Under the pieces are notes generated by a model, which saw only the letters and a program-made list of their open reading frames with translations, searched no databases and was not told the origin of the DNA. The translations under genes were made by a program, and so were the position numbers. A stretch of DNA of 60,129 nt from the NCBI GenBank assembly GCA_019155205.2, contig JAHNZQ020000079.1, forward strand, positions 448,349 through 508,477, in the 5' to 3' direction. This document shows, piece after piece, positions 41,042 to 53,177 of the stretch (the stretch's first letter is position 1; each line of letters starts with the position of its first letter). Source of the stretch: Gracilaria vermiculophylla. Its lineage: Eukaryota; Rhodophyta; Florideophyceae; Gracilariales; Gracilariaceae.

Positions 41042-43440
41042 TTGTCAAAATATACCAGCAGACACACTCAAGAGTTCAAGAGTGATGAAGATGTTAATGA
41101 GATTGTTGATAAAATTAATGAAAGACACGTTTTGAGAGTAATCAGCGATGTTAACTTCGACTTTGTGGGTGTCGTGACCACAAAAAGCAAGTTTCATGAG
41201 TCTTTTCGTAATAAGGAGCGATGATTTGAAGCCTCAGTTGCTAAGTTTAATAATCAAACTGCGGAGGACTCAATGCTTCCAGATTTTCTAATTTCCTTCA
41301 TGTTAATGGCGAATGCAAACGCAGATGATCATTACAGAGTTTCATTTCCTGCCACCGCTGCTTCGAAAGATAGCAATCTGGAACCATCGTCTTCTACCTC
41401 TCATATTTCCAAAGTCACTAATCTATGAGGAAAATTCGTAAATGGTTCAACAATGTGAAAAGTCCAATGATTTTGAAGAATCAACAACACATTATGTTCC
41501 CAATGACAGTTCCGTACGGATACACGGCGCTCTGAAATCTATTTGGAGAAGAATGCTAACCAGACAGCAGCTCGCAGACCTTATGTCGAATTTTATATAC
41601 AGCAGATGCCAAGGAAGAGGTTATCAGACTAAGGATCCTGAGTATAAAGTATCTCAGCATGCTTCCGTACCATCTATTTTACAAGTTGTGAGTCTCACGC
41701 AGCCTAATAAGAATATTCCATTCAATATGGCCCAAATCCCTCGTTATGATGGTAGTACATGACAGTTTGTCGATCCACTTTTGGATGATTACGCTTCATA
41801 TAGTGAGATGGGCAACGAAAAGTTCAAACTCATTCAATCTGATGTTTTTCGAGAATGGAATGGGAAGTTACGACCACTTCCAAATTCGGGCAAGGGTCAT
41901 CCATACTTGCAGTATAGTTCTAGAAATCATAGTACCCCTTGAAATAAGTTTTCGCAGTTCTGATTCTCTCAGTGTCGTTTTTGATGATGGTTTCGTCATC
42001 AAATTTAATAAGTTTCTTATACTTGGTTCACACTAATGGATGATAAGAAGAATTGCTACAACTTGTTGCAATCTATTACATTTGCATCTCAAGGCCCAGC
42101 AATGCTCCCATAGAAAAGCTTTAAGCGAAACAATTTCGTTTGTTTATCATGTTCTCTATTACTTCATTCTTTACGGACGTTTTCTTGAAAACATATTAGA
42201 ATCCAATATTCATCGAAGTTTTTATTTGCGCCATGAGTCACATTAGTAATATGTTTCATCACCGTTCTGGGAAGAAAAGAAGATCTATTTCCGACAAGGT
42301 TCTTCTTTATGAAGGCGGTCATTCCTCGTTCGTTGACTTCAAACTACTGCTTCAGATAAATAAAGTATGGCCTAAAGATGTTCAAAGATACCGTCCTTCT
42401 GAAATCGAAATATGTCCAAGTCGTACGAAGAATTACTCAACAGAACAGCCTCGCAAAGTTTCAATATGTTCCATGTTTCAGAATTTATATGGTTTCGTTG
42501 ATAGTGATCATCTTCTTTTTTGACGAAGTTCCTGTTTTTCATGTCAAGTATTCTTTGAAAAAGTATTCGAACGGAACCCTCTTCTCTGCCCCAATGATGT
42601 GCCCTACGTTTTTCGGCTTTAGATGATCTATGCATGTCAAAATTCTGGCCATCCCGCACAGTCCTCTTTGATCCTGTTATCAACAACAAATAGTTTCCAT
42701 CGTATATTACTGATTGTGGCGTAAATGCTTATCTACTACCTCCCAGACATCACAATAAGGGTTTCATTGAATCCAAACACAGAGTCATTAGAGAGATATA
42801 CTTGCGCTTGAAAGATGCAAATCCAAATCACGAGACTTCTCTACTGGTCCAAAACGTTTTTCGAATGCCAAATCATTTGTAAGGAAGCAATAAGCCTTCA
42901 GCATATAAGCTTGCTTTTGGTCATTTCTACCGTTTTCGTGCTAAAAAAATGCAATTCAAGATACTGGATGATGTTTTTGAAGCCCATGAGACTCTACAAT
43001 CTAAGAAAGAGTTAAGCATCATTTCGAATATAAAGAGTTTCAACGAGAAATCAATTCAAGTCGGGGGCACGGAGGAAGGTATTTCTAAACACTCTACTCA
43101 AAAACGCAAAAGATAGTTCAAAGGTATATAGTTCATGAGTCAAAATCTGGAGAATCGTTTTATAGTTATACGTGGGATGCAGGGGAAAATTGTGTTTGTC
43201 AATCTAGATAGTATTCAAACAGATATCGTTGATAACCTTCTGGCCAGCACCATTTAAACGTCAACCAAATTGATTTAAGTAACCATTGAAGACGCCGTGA
43301 ACACAATACAAGAGTCATTGCCGGCCACAAATGAAGTATCATTTTCGATAAATCCTCTTGATGATGAAGACTTGGAAATTAATCAAGTTTTTGTACATAA
43401 TGTTCAGGGAGAGATAGAATTCTGCTAGACGGAAGATAAC
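41042..43440 (+). pseudogene. Third retroelement pol remnant (protease-integrase)
   Basis: Translated in changing frames, this stretch resembles the gag-pol polyproteins of a copia-like lineage different from the other two. It contains VDPLLDDYASYSEMG (about 41768-41812), a degraded retropepsin start; then EWNGKLRPLPNSGKGHPYLQ; an integrase with FFFDEVPVFHVKYSLKKYS (about 42510-42570); and PPRHHNKGFIESKHRVIREI plus YLRLKDA (about 42738-42818), the region of the last catalytic Glu; then SAYKLAFGHF. No LTRs or reverse transcriptase were recognised. Stops are frequent, so it is old. The family assignment is from motif resemblance only. Confidence 0.55.
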
Positions 43441-43684
43441 ACTTTCTATCATGGAAGAACTGTGGACTCTGATTAAGATTCTGGTTTGTATCATTTGGAC
43501 TCTTTGGATGAAGAAGTTAAAATATTTGGACTTGCATAACGATCAATTGAGATTTTCATCTTTATACTCTACATATTTATCGCCACATAAAAGTCAACGG
43601 CAGCCAAGTACTTAGCTCAGCAATACTAAAAAGGAATCTATTACATTGTATTATGATATGTTCAACACATGAGAGCATCTCGTA

Positions 43685-45165
43685 CAGTGCGTTTCATATT
43701 CATATCACGCCTAAAAAACGCGCCATAAAAGTGCTTTAGTGCGCCTTTTACAAATATTATAAGTAAAAATCGTTTCATCATCAAAACACTACATCAACAA
43801 CATCCATCGTGACGGCCCGAGGATCAAATATTTTGCGCTCCGAACAGCTTGAAATCATACAACTAAAAGCTAATAGAAAATCTTACGTTGAAATTGGCCG
43901 ACTTTTAAAACGTCACCCGTGTGTTACCGTCAGTTATCCTTTCAAAGTGGTAGTGCACAACGTCCATGAGAAGTTCTTGTTGACTCCAAAAGCACGAGTT
44001 CCTAAAGGCCGTCTCCAGTAATCGCTATTGCGAGCCGGGGGACTTCTGAAAGGGGATTCGCAAACACCAAGCGGAGGGGGAGGTTCGATGGTCAGACAAT
44101 GCTTCTACAGGCGCTGCTACGAGGCGACCTGGGGATCGGTGGCTTCGAAACCTTTAGGATGTTCGACGAGAGTCTGCAACCGTAAAAAGTAGACGTAGAC
44201 TCAAGGGTGCTTGCTGTACTTCTCCAAAGATGGAGCTCGACTGACAGACTAAGTATCACGCCGGGAGCCCGCTTCGACAGGTCTCACTACTGTAGTAATT
44301 ATCTTCACAAATTAACTAAGACAGATCTAAACTTTACCGTTCCTCAGGGGTACTGTACAGCACGTGGGCCAAATTATGCACCACGTGGCTTAGTTAATAA
44401 AATACGAGCCCTCCTTAGGAATATCCCGTTGTAAAGCCACACCACCATATCACTTTAGGATCAACTGCACTACAACCCGGTCACAAATCTTCATTTCCTT
44501 AAACTTCCAGCAAGCTGCTGAACAAAAACATCTACAGGGCGTCTGCAACTTTTGAGTCCTGCAGATAAGGGCTTTGAAAACCTGAAACTGAGTCGAGAAA
44601 AAGTTTGAAGCAATACAATTGCAAGAACCTTAATCTTCAATGTTTCTGAATCAACAGTTTGACATTAAATCAACTAGAAAATTTTGTTCTAGTATAAAGA
44701 AAAATAGAAGCGTTTCTTTTAGAAGATAATGATACGCAAAACGCAATATATTTGTATGCAAACATGATGTACTGACAAAATCAATGGAAAACAGTTTTTT
44801 TGACGAAATTAAATTCAACTTGGATGGTCCGGATAGTTATTAATTTTATTGACATGACCTAAAAAAGGAACGCTCTGAACATTGGACAAGAATCTCTTGA
44901 AGCGGTTCTATAATGGTATGGGCCGGCATGTCAAAGTATGAGAAAACAGATTTTGCATTTATTGATATACATATAGACTCTGCATGCTATCAAGAAGTTT
45001 TTTATAACTGTAAGCCATCTTACGGATATTGTGTACGCTGAAGAAGTTTTGCTTTTCAGCAAGAAAATGCACCAGTACACAAATCTAAACTGGTGTCAGA
45101 TTGGCTACGAAAACCAAACATTATAGTAATGGATTGGCCAGGACGCTCACCAGACTTCCTCTCGC
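43685..45165 (+). pseudogene. Tc1/mariner copy B, interrupted and truncated
   Basis: TA plus CAGTGCGTTTCATATTCATA opens the copy at 43685. The transposase begins at ATG 43809 (MTARGSNILRSEQLEIIQLK), a helix-turn-helix with KSYVEIGRLLKRH, then is cut by M1 (43920-44474). The catalytic domain resumes near 44790: FDEIKFNLDGPDS, SGSIMVWAGMSKYEKTDFAF, QENAPVHKSKLVSDWLRKPN, VMDWPGRSPDF. It ends abruptly within the conserved SPDLNPIE motif at about 45165, where different, GC-richer sequence begins. Together with copy D it forms a second subfamily. Confidence 0.85.
43920..44474 (+). mobile_element. Non-autonomous inverted-repeat element M1, copy 2 (in Tc1 copy B)
   Basis: A 555-bp unit homologous to 35979-36531. 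Its ends are TGTGTTACCGTCAGTTATCC on the left and, reading inward from the right, TGTAGTGCAGTTGATCC. It is flanked by ACCCG on both sides (43915-43919, 44475-44479). Copy D of Tc1 has the uninterrupted equivalent (GTCACCGGGTCAAAT at about 51741), which confirms the insertion point. Internal landmarks shared with copy 1 are ACCAAGCGGAGGGGG, GGCGCTGCTA and TTATGCACCACGTGGCT. Confidence 0.85.
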
Positions 45166-45950
45166 GAGGCGATTCAATGGCAGAGCTTTCCACGAGCGAG
45201 GCACACGACCCCGGCGTATCTCCAGGGCCAAGCCGTCGCAACGTTTGCAGGAGGAGGACAAATGGAGTAACCAAGGGTCTGGCAAATCCTTCGATTGAGA
45301 CAGTTTCCGTGGTTTTGGTAAGATGTTGATGTAATATATCGGGATATCTCGGTGCGGCCGGGTAATATACTGGGCCGTGTGGGTGTCGTGCAAGCAGCGT
45401 TGAGCGAATGCCGGACGTGGTCCCAAAGAGACAAACGGGAGGTCGGTTAGGGCTAAACTTGTACGAGGCCGATCTTGAAAGACGACAAGAATAGTCCAGA
45501 TACTGGTTCTTTGCATCACGGGCGGTTGATTTCCGTAGTGCACAGCATGCATCCCCATAATGGATAGAGTAACCCCCGTGGGCGGAAAGTTCAGTCCGGA
45601 GATCCCGCTTGGTGTGGCTTACTGGGCGCGGCGGACGGAGTGCCGCCGCGCTAAGTACTGTATCGCTCAGGCCGAAATGGCCGAAATAACTAATTAAATA
45701 AATAGCGAAAACACTAAAATAGCAGTGCAAGGCAGGTGCCATCCGGCGCCTTTATTGTATCCAGCGGACCACGCGCAGTTGCCGCGCGCATGCCGGGAGG
45801 CCATCCAGCGTGCCTGCCTAATCGTGCTGTATGCGCCCAGTTCGCTTCTACGGAGTCCACCGCGCAAACGGACGTGAATTGCGACTACGACATTAACAGT
45901 TTTCATATACACGGTCTAACCGGAATCCGGTGAATCGGCAAATAAGGAAG
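45166..45950. other. GC-richer block truncating Tc1 copy B, unidentified
   Basis: Sequence composition changes sharply inside a conserved transposase motif. The block has open frames on both strands (228 codons on minus at 45056-45742, which also reads antisense through the transposase), but none is recognised. It could be an insertion or a recombination junction; the rest of the Tc1 copy was not found on its far side. Confidence 0.35.
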
Positions 45951-48565
45951 AAGAACCTCTTTGGCGAGCTTTGCACTTCATCAGGCCTTTTTTATTCCTC
46001 CTCCGCGCAAGACGTAACAGTGAAGCCACGGTGTACAGCAGGTTACTAATTCCTCACTCGAAAGTGATCAGTTCGCTGTGCGATCTCTGAAAGAGAAAGT
46101 TGCCGAACGCGTTCGTGTTGATTTCCCCACATGGGAGTCGCACCAAAATGGAGAGGGTTGATGGTTGTGTCGATGAAAAAAAAACGTCGAATTAGAATAA
46201 AAACCCCTACATAAATTCTTCTAGTCCAAGGAAGGATTAACTATTTTAGGGAATGCCAATGTCGGTATGTACTTATACTTGTTTTTCAACAAGTGTTTCT
46301 TCTTCTTTTAGTACAGTAAGACAAGAAAAATACTTCAGGGACAAACATAGAATCTATGGGGTGGGGAGGCCAGTGTCTGTTTTGCCCGATGGTTTAGCTA
46401 AAAACCTTTTTCTAAATACAAATAGATCTAACGCAAATGCTGAAAAATGTTATTTGCATATGGCCGCTCACAAAAACGCAATGCAAAATCGCAAAAATGA
46501 AGTCTTGTGTTGCTTTGAACGCCGGGTAACGTTTGGGTATATTTGCAAATCTGTACGCAGTACCTATGAATGATTGAAATGAAGAATCCCGGTAATAATT
46601 CATTTCTTAATACCTGCGGTGCAATGTTGCTTGTATACATCAAAAATAAGAAAAGAAAATAATGTGCAGTGACAATTCTATTCCGGAGACCGAATTTGAA
46701 AGATTCATGTAACCATGAAATGTAATAGCACCTAAACCCAAATTCGCTTGAAATATTTAATTACGTGTTACTATCTATTAGGTATTTTTCGCAAGTATGC
46801 TTATTTAGCCTCATCGGTCTCGCGTAAATGTGGGTGAGTTTAAGTTTTTCGTAGAATATAGCTCAATCTTCTTTACAAAACATAAAGACAACCAAAAAGA
46901 AAGCTACTTTAAACTGAATGCAAAGAATCAGAAACGGGCACCATAAAAAACGCTACTCTGCAGCAGATTGGGTATTAAGAAGAGACAAGCACCCCTTTCA
47001 ACGACTACGTTTTGGCGCAAGATCTAACTTTTTTTCGCAATGTGTATGAACAGTCCAGAAAGAACACTATCTTGTGTTGCTGCCATACTATTCCTGTATT
47101 TATGTTAGCTGTATTGTTTTAGGTTTTGTGTTGAAAACTATGTTCTGCTTTAATGCATAATTTCTACGTAGTTAACGTGCTCAGAAACTAGAAAGTGTGT
47201 CTTCAAAATGAAATAAAATGTTAAGAGGTGTAGGACATTCTCAGATTTTTGAAGAGAATACTTAGTATGTATTTCAGATTGCCTATCCTTAAAAACTAGG
47301 AATCAATCGACTTCTAATATGAGAACGTAATAAACAATACTGTCAGTAGATTTGTAGCACTAGTTTGAGACATGGTAGGAGCAGAACAAAGATATTTAAT
47401 TAAAACAAATAAATGATACTTTTCGTAATCAAATCTATGTGGTACTTAATCTTCAATAAAAACTTTCAGCGAATATTTTATATCACCAGGACCCAAATAC
47501 ATGAAAAATGATATTATTCGATGGTACAACATCTTCGAACATATCATTTGCTATTCTTATGTAAAGTTTATCAAGTACCATGGCATTATTTCCATCAGCG
47601 CAAGGAATTTTAGATGCACTCATGCTACTAACTCTAGTACAGTTTCTTGAGACATAAGTATTATCCTGAAGTACGGCTAACAATCGCGGGCCATTTTAAG
47701 TTTTATGACAGATGTCTTTTACAAAATAGAAGACTACCTGGAGAAATAGTAACAAAAGAAAACCTTGAAATTAAAAAAAAAACGGCAACAAAGTATCAAA
47801 ACGCATTGCCTTTGTAAACGGATAACAACACTAGAAATGTTTTGTTTATGCTCTCCCTAGTAATTTGTGCAAAGCATGAAACTCTACGCAAGAAACCGAA
47901 GTACTTAAAAGATTGACTGTCTTTTCATCTGAGGAAATCTGGTGCAAGGTAGCTGCTACTTTAAGAAGCGTTGAACACGTTCTGTATTTCCATTTACATA
48001 GTTTTCTCATTATTGATATATATTCTCCTATTGATCTTTGACATAATCATTAAATACATGTATATATAACAGGAAGTTCCAAAAACACCAAGTGCTTGAT
48101 GGCAGCACGCATATTTGCATATATAGAAAAAAGAGATCAAGCATCAATCCGTAGAGCAAACACTTGCACATTTTGCTGTTAATATCGAATTACATAACCA
48201 CTTAATATGTAAGAAAATCAGTACAAAATGTTTTCATCCAAGTTATCTTCATCAACTCCAATAATTTTTGAAGTACGCCTTTAAATGGTACTGGAGCTAG
48301 TTTCTGCGTTTTTGCTGAAACAGTTTTCGTTTTTCCAAAATTTCAGCCCAAATAGTAAATAAACGAAAGAACGTTTGAGTATAATTTTCACCACCTCCTG
48401 CTCTTCACGGATGTAATATATTATGCGCAACTATGAAAGACACACAAAAAATAGAAATCTCACAATAATCATTTCTGCTCCATCTCAATAGAGAACTCAT
48501 TAAACAATTTTGTCAGCATTTCATTAAACGTATTACAATTTCACAGGGTCTGGACACAGCACGGA
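45951..48565. other. AT-rich stretch without recognisable genes
   Basis: Homopolymer-rich sequence with only short frames (longest 106 codons at 46253-46573, not recognised). It probably consists of older repeats beyond recognition by eye. Confidence 0.45.
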
Positions 48566-49009
48566 TTATATTGACTCAGCGAGCGACATCAGGACTACTG
48601 TTTTGAAGATCGCCTTTAGAATTGAATTGAGGTGGATCTGTTGGAGCCGAATAAAGCAAACTACGTGTACTGTGGTAGAGATGCCGCAGAGTATCGCAAG
48701 ATAGTGGACCATCGCGGAGTCGTAAAAGGAAAAAAAAAAGACCAGACTCTCTATTCTGGCTTCTTTTCGAACCTGACCGAAAGCGCGATAGTCTTCTGTG
48801 TCCTTTTGATAGCGTTTTTCATATTCGCGCACCACGGAGGTGCTCGCGAGATGCGCGGGCGCATGGCAGCGCACATGTGCAGATTCGAAAAGTACAGCGT
48901 TGGTATTTGCAACACTATCTCTAGTTTGTCGTTTAGAGTATATATTTTCCTGGGCTTCTTTATCATGCTCGCAGTACTGAAAGCCATCTGGGCCGTACAA
49001 AATAATCAT
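48566..49009 (-). pseudogene. Possible transposase fragment of a third Tc1/IS630-like lineage
   Basis: A 147-codon minus-strand frame. Its start, MIILYGPDGFQYCEHDKEAQ, followed by ENIYSKRQTRDSV, resembles the DGPDGFQYYWHDLRKE...SKRQ block of Tc1-like transposases. The remainder does not match clearly. The plus-strand frame over the same bases (48632-49021) has hydrophobic stretches but no family resemblance. Confidence 0.4.
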
Positions 49010-49140
49010 TTGGTTCTATAGCTGAATATAATTCCATCCCACTGCGATTACTTCGATGTAATATACTTCCGATGCAACGACTGGGAAATACTTTACTATA
49101 ATCTGTTCCTCTGACAGGTCGATGAGCCTCTCTTCTACAG

Positions 49141-49358
49141 CTCATAGCGACAATCCTGTTCCTTTTGTACCCCATACTTTCGCGTGTGCACGACCACTTN
49201 NNNNNNNNNNNNNNNNNNNNNNNNNNNNNNNNNNNNNNNNNNNNNNNNNNNNNNNNNNNNNNNNNNNNNNNNNNNNNNNNNNNNNNNNNNNNNNNNNNNC
49301 TCATAGCGACAATCCTGTTCCTTTTGTACCCCATACTTTCGCGTGTGCACGACCACTT
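49141..49358. other. Assembly gap (100 N) flanked by an exact 59-bp duplication
   Basis: Bases 49141-49199, starting CTCATAGCGACAATCCTG and ending CACGACCACTT, are repeated base for base at 49300-49358 on the other side of N 49200-49299. Identical sequence abutting both gap edges is typical of contig ends that should have been merged, so the gap is probably artificial. Confidence 0.9.
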
Positions 49359-50277
49359 AGACCTGCTGCGACCATTTGGAACTATACTTCTTCAATTCCA
49401 AGTTCGGGACAGTGTCACCTGTTACATCCGAGCCCATTTGATCCGGACTTTTTTGCAGTTTTATGTTCGTCAAGAAGTGCAGGTTATTTACCTGTATATT
49501 ATTCTAGGGTTTTGATTCATTTTCCTGCTAATGGAAGAAAATAAGACAGCCAAATGTAGTGTTTCAAGAATAGAATATGATAAGTGTTATGTCTTCATCG
49601 GTTCACAAAAATTGCGTCTCGCAATGGCTGCAATCATTCGCTACGGCCTTCCCGGACTTTTTGACCTTCCATATCTGTTTTGATTTTGTTAACATTTTAA
49701 ATCAACAGTCTTGGATCCTCCAAGGCTCTTAAAATATCTCAAGAGCTTTCAATGACCACGGAAAGTGACACCAGCTTTCTGTTATCTTCTGCACTAAGTT
49801 TTTGACACCTTTTAAGTATCAGAGTTGAATATTGGTTTTAAAAACGGTGTAGAACTCCCAGGAAACTTTGCCTTTACACGGATAAATGTTTTGGAAACTA
49901 ACAAGCCGTTTACAATTAAATATTAATAGTTTATCTTAAAAAGACATATATTTCTTAACAGCTACATTTGCACTGTTAATCTTGTACTGTTACCTAGACG
50001 TTTTTAACAATGTGGCGTGTGTTTCAATGCGCAATAATCATGTAGCATTTCGCGTTATGGTTAACACGTTGGCAAAAAGGATGCGGTGTATATTGCAGAA
50101 TGTGGGACGAACGCTAAAAAGCCAACATTCGTTAGCCGGTCAAGAGCGGGATCGGCTTCATCCGGACTATTGCGAGACGTTTTGTTTATGTTGAGAATAT
50201 TTGTGATATGCAAGGGTTTGCAGTAATGCAGAGATCGGACATAAGCGCAAAGATGTCTTTTTTATGCAGAATACGAA
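49359..50277. other. No recognisable feature
   Basis: AT-rich; short frames only (70 codons at 49982-50194, not recognised). Confidence 0.45.
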
Positions 50278-51450
50278 CAGTGTGTTTCAAAATCATATTA
50301 CCCCTAAAACGTGGGCCAAGACTGTACGGTAGGGGATTTTATGCTTACTATCTACGTTGAATCGTTTCAGAAAGATTTGTACACCGTCTTCGTTTCAGGA
50401 AACATGGCCCAAGGCCTTCCAATTTCCAAGCAATAACAGCTTCAAAACATCACGTAGAACGCAGAAAATAACTCTAACAGTGCTCTCGCTCAAAATTTGA
50501 ATCGCTTTATGGTCACAATTGCCAATGTTGTTAAAGACCCGACTGTTTATAAATTAAAAAACTCCTCAGGGTGCGCAAAGAAGCTCAGTCTAGCATCCCA
50601 AAGAAGAATTAAAAGAGGGTTTTGCAAAATAAAAGTATAGGGCAGAATACTTGGAGTTAATTTCAATATCAACGATTTAAAATTAACTATATGGAGGCAG
50701 ATAAACCACACAAACTGATTTAAAAATAAAATAATTGAAACGAAATGTACTTCTCCACGACCATCACAAGCGAAAGCGGAATGAATAGTGTGCTGGAAAG
50801 GCATCCTAGAAAAAAGAGTGGGAAAATGATGTTTTTACTCAGAAAAAGAAGTTCTATCTGGACGGACAACATTGCTACAAATCAAACTGGCGTGATCTTC
50901 GTGAAGAACGTTTTGAATTTTACAAGCGAAGATTTGGTGGAGTGTTTGAAATGGTCTGGGCTGGCATTTGTAGAAGAGGTGTCACGCACATTGAATTTAT
51001 CAAAACAACCATAAACGCGAAAAAATATTAAAAAAGTGCTAAAACTATTTGCTACTATCTGGCTACTGTTCTCATGAGAAAAACGTCATTCTTCTACTGA
51101 ACAATGCGCCAGTACACACTGTGTTTCTCATCAAAAACTGGCTACAAGGGTAATAAGTATCTGTTTTAGAGTTTCCAGCGCGCACGCCCAAACTGAACCC
51201 AATCACAAACGTGTTGAAATTGCTGGCTAGGATGGTGTATGCGCATAGATGGCAATGTCAGACAGTTTGTACACTCAAAAGCGTTGTTAAAAACTGCTGG
51301 AAATCTGTAATAATTTCGAGTACGGAAACGTACATGACGTCGATACCAGAACGTTGCGTTAGCGTCAAAAAGCAAAAGGATACAAAATAAACTAACGAGG
51401 GTCTTGCAACAAACAGTTATTGTTGATGAATATATGTTTTTGAAAGCAGT
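50278..51450 (+). pseudogene. Tc1/mariner copy C, nearly full length, decayed
   Basis: CAGTGTGTTTCAAAATCATA opens the copy, but the base pair before it is AA rather than TA. The transposase can be followed almost end to end despite many stops: MAQGLPISKQ, ALAQNLNRFMVTIANVVKDP (two-helix DNA-binding domain), LTIWRQI, the SEKE/SGRTTLLQ block, NNAPVHTVF, PKLNPITNVLKLLARMVYAH and PERCVSVKKQKD before the right end (ATATATGTTTTTGAAAGCAG, to about 51450). It belongs to the same subfamily as copy A, and lacks any insertion, so it shows what copy A looked like before it was split. Confidence 0.85.
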
Positions 51451-52740
51451 TTTTGACTATTCTTTTTTCCTCAAACAAATTTTTGTACGCGTTCAGTAGA
51501 CGTTCGGTAGCACCAGCGGGTTTCAAATTTATACTACGACTACAAAGCGCGCCAAAGTAGTTTTGCGGTGTGTCTTTTGGATAACGAATAAGTAAAAATG
51601 GTTTCAGAATCATCACAATACATTAAAAACATCTATCATTATGGCTCGAGGATCACCTCTTTTTCGCTCCGAAAAGCTGCAGATCATACAATGGAAAGCA
51701 AACGGTAAATTACATGCCAAAATCGGCCGCCATTAGAAGCGTCACCGGGTCAAATATCTTTGTTTTATTAATAATCCAGCAACACATGGAATGAAAAAAA
51801 CTTTACAGATCGTCTACAACTTTTCAGTACTGCAAGTAATCACAGTTACAAATGTTAACTGTGTCACAGAAAACTTTCATACAAAACATTGCAAAAGACA
51901 TAATCTTTAATTTTTTGTAATTCAGCAATAAGGCATTAGAGAAAAAAGAATAATTTGTTTATGTGTGAAAACTTTAAGAACACATTTATTGTACAAGATC
52001 ACCGGAAACTAGGAAGGATATCTTGGTGTGCAAACGTGGCATACCGGAAAGAGCAATAACACGCTGTGCCTTTTTTTAACGAAATAAAAAAACAACTTGG
52101 ACGGTCTGATTGTTATAAATATTACTGGAACGTTCTTAGAAAAGAACGCACTAAACTTTGCGCAAGACATTTTAGAGGAGGTTCTGTAATGGTATGGGCT
52201 GGTGTAGCAAAACATATAAAATTAGATATGGCTTTTATTTACGTCAATATGGACTGTACATGTTAACAAAAAGAATTGTTTAGTAAATATATGCTACGCT
52301 ATGGATATTGTGTACATGGAGAAAAGTTTTGTTTTTGAACAATCTAATTTCCAGGTACAAAAATAGAGACTGGTGTGTGAATGGCTACGGGAAGCAAACA
52401 TAAAGCTGGTGGATTGGGCAGCGCTAACCAGATTTAAAGCGCATTTAAAATGTATGCGGTTTATTATGAAGAATGGTTCATGGGCATGAAAGGCAGTTTA
52501 GCACAGTGCTTACTGTAAAAAAAAAGTATTAAGAACTGCTGGAACAAGACTGCAATTGGGACAATTAATGGGTACATTCATTCGATGGCCAAACGCTGTA
52601 TTAGCGTTATTCAGAAAAAAAGGTGGAAAATTTAGTTATAGAGTTACCAAAAAGAGGCTTGAGGTTGATAAATATGTTATGATTCTGAAACGGTTTTTAG
52701 ACATGGTTTATTTAGAAAATGGATTTTGTGGTGGTACAGT

Positions 52741-53164
52741 TGTGACATTGTGTGTGTCATATGGCAAACATCCCTGACACACTGTAGACGTCACTGCTCT
52801 AACGTCTACAGAGAAACCCTTGGAACTCCTGTTGTGTTTCGAATGCAAAAGAGGTGAGGCAATGTCGAAGACACGAATACAATTCTAAAGCAACCGCACC
52901 TCTGAATGGTAAAATTAAATGCAACTGCATTCACAATGCAGACTATGAACTATAGCAAAGGGCACATGCGAGCCCTATAAGTAGAGCGAGTCCAATAACT
53001 TGTAGAGGCATCGGAAATCGCACAAGAGAAAAAGTGCTAGTTGTGGAGAGTTGATCTCCACGAGCCTATTGTGCTCATTTATCTTGGCATCTGTAGAAAA
53101 GGCTACCACCACGTTACCTCCCCTACTCCGCCAATCACATCTCGCCTATTATGGGGGATCCACA
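52741..53164 (+). repeat. Copia-2 5' LTR
   Basis: Starts TGTGACATTG and ends GGGGGATCCACA (TG...CA form). A TATA-like element (CCTATAAGTAGAGC) lies near 52973-52986, as in an LTR promoter. The near-perfect inner repeat TAGACGTCACTG...TAACGTCTACA at the start could be a regulatory palindrome of the U3. Confidence 0.95.
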
Positions 53165-53177
53165 GTTATGGGCCCAG
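53165..53177 (+). other. Primer-binding site matching the anticodon arm of initiator tRNA-Met
   Basis: GTTATGGGCCCAG immediately follows the 5' LTR. It is complementary to the CUGGGCCCAUAAC stretch of eukaryotic initiator tRNA-Met, the internal site used by Drosophila copia and yeast Ty5, which prime from a half-tRNA rather than from the tRNA 3' end. Confidence 0.8.

Noticed and set aside
45056..45742. 228-codon minus-strand ORF
   Set aside because: It runs antisense through the Tc1 copy B transposase into the adjoining block and resembles no family.
48632..49021. 129-codon plus-strand ORF with hydrophobic stretches as a membrane protein gene
   Set aside because: It overlaps a minus-strand frame with transposase-like motifs, lies in a repeat zone and shows no family features.
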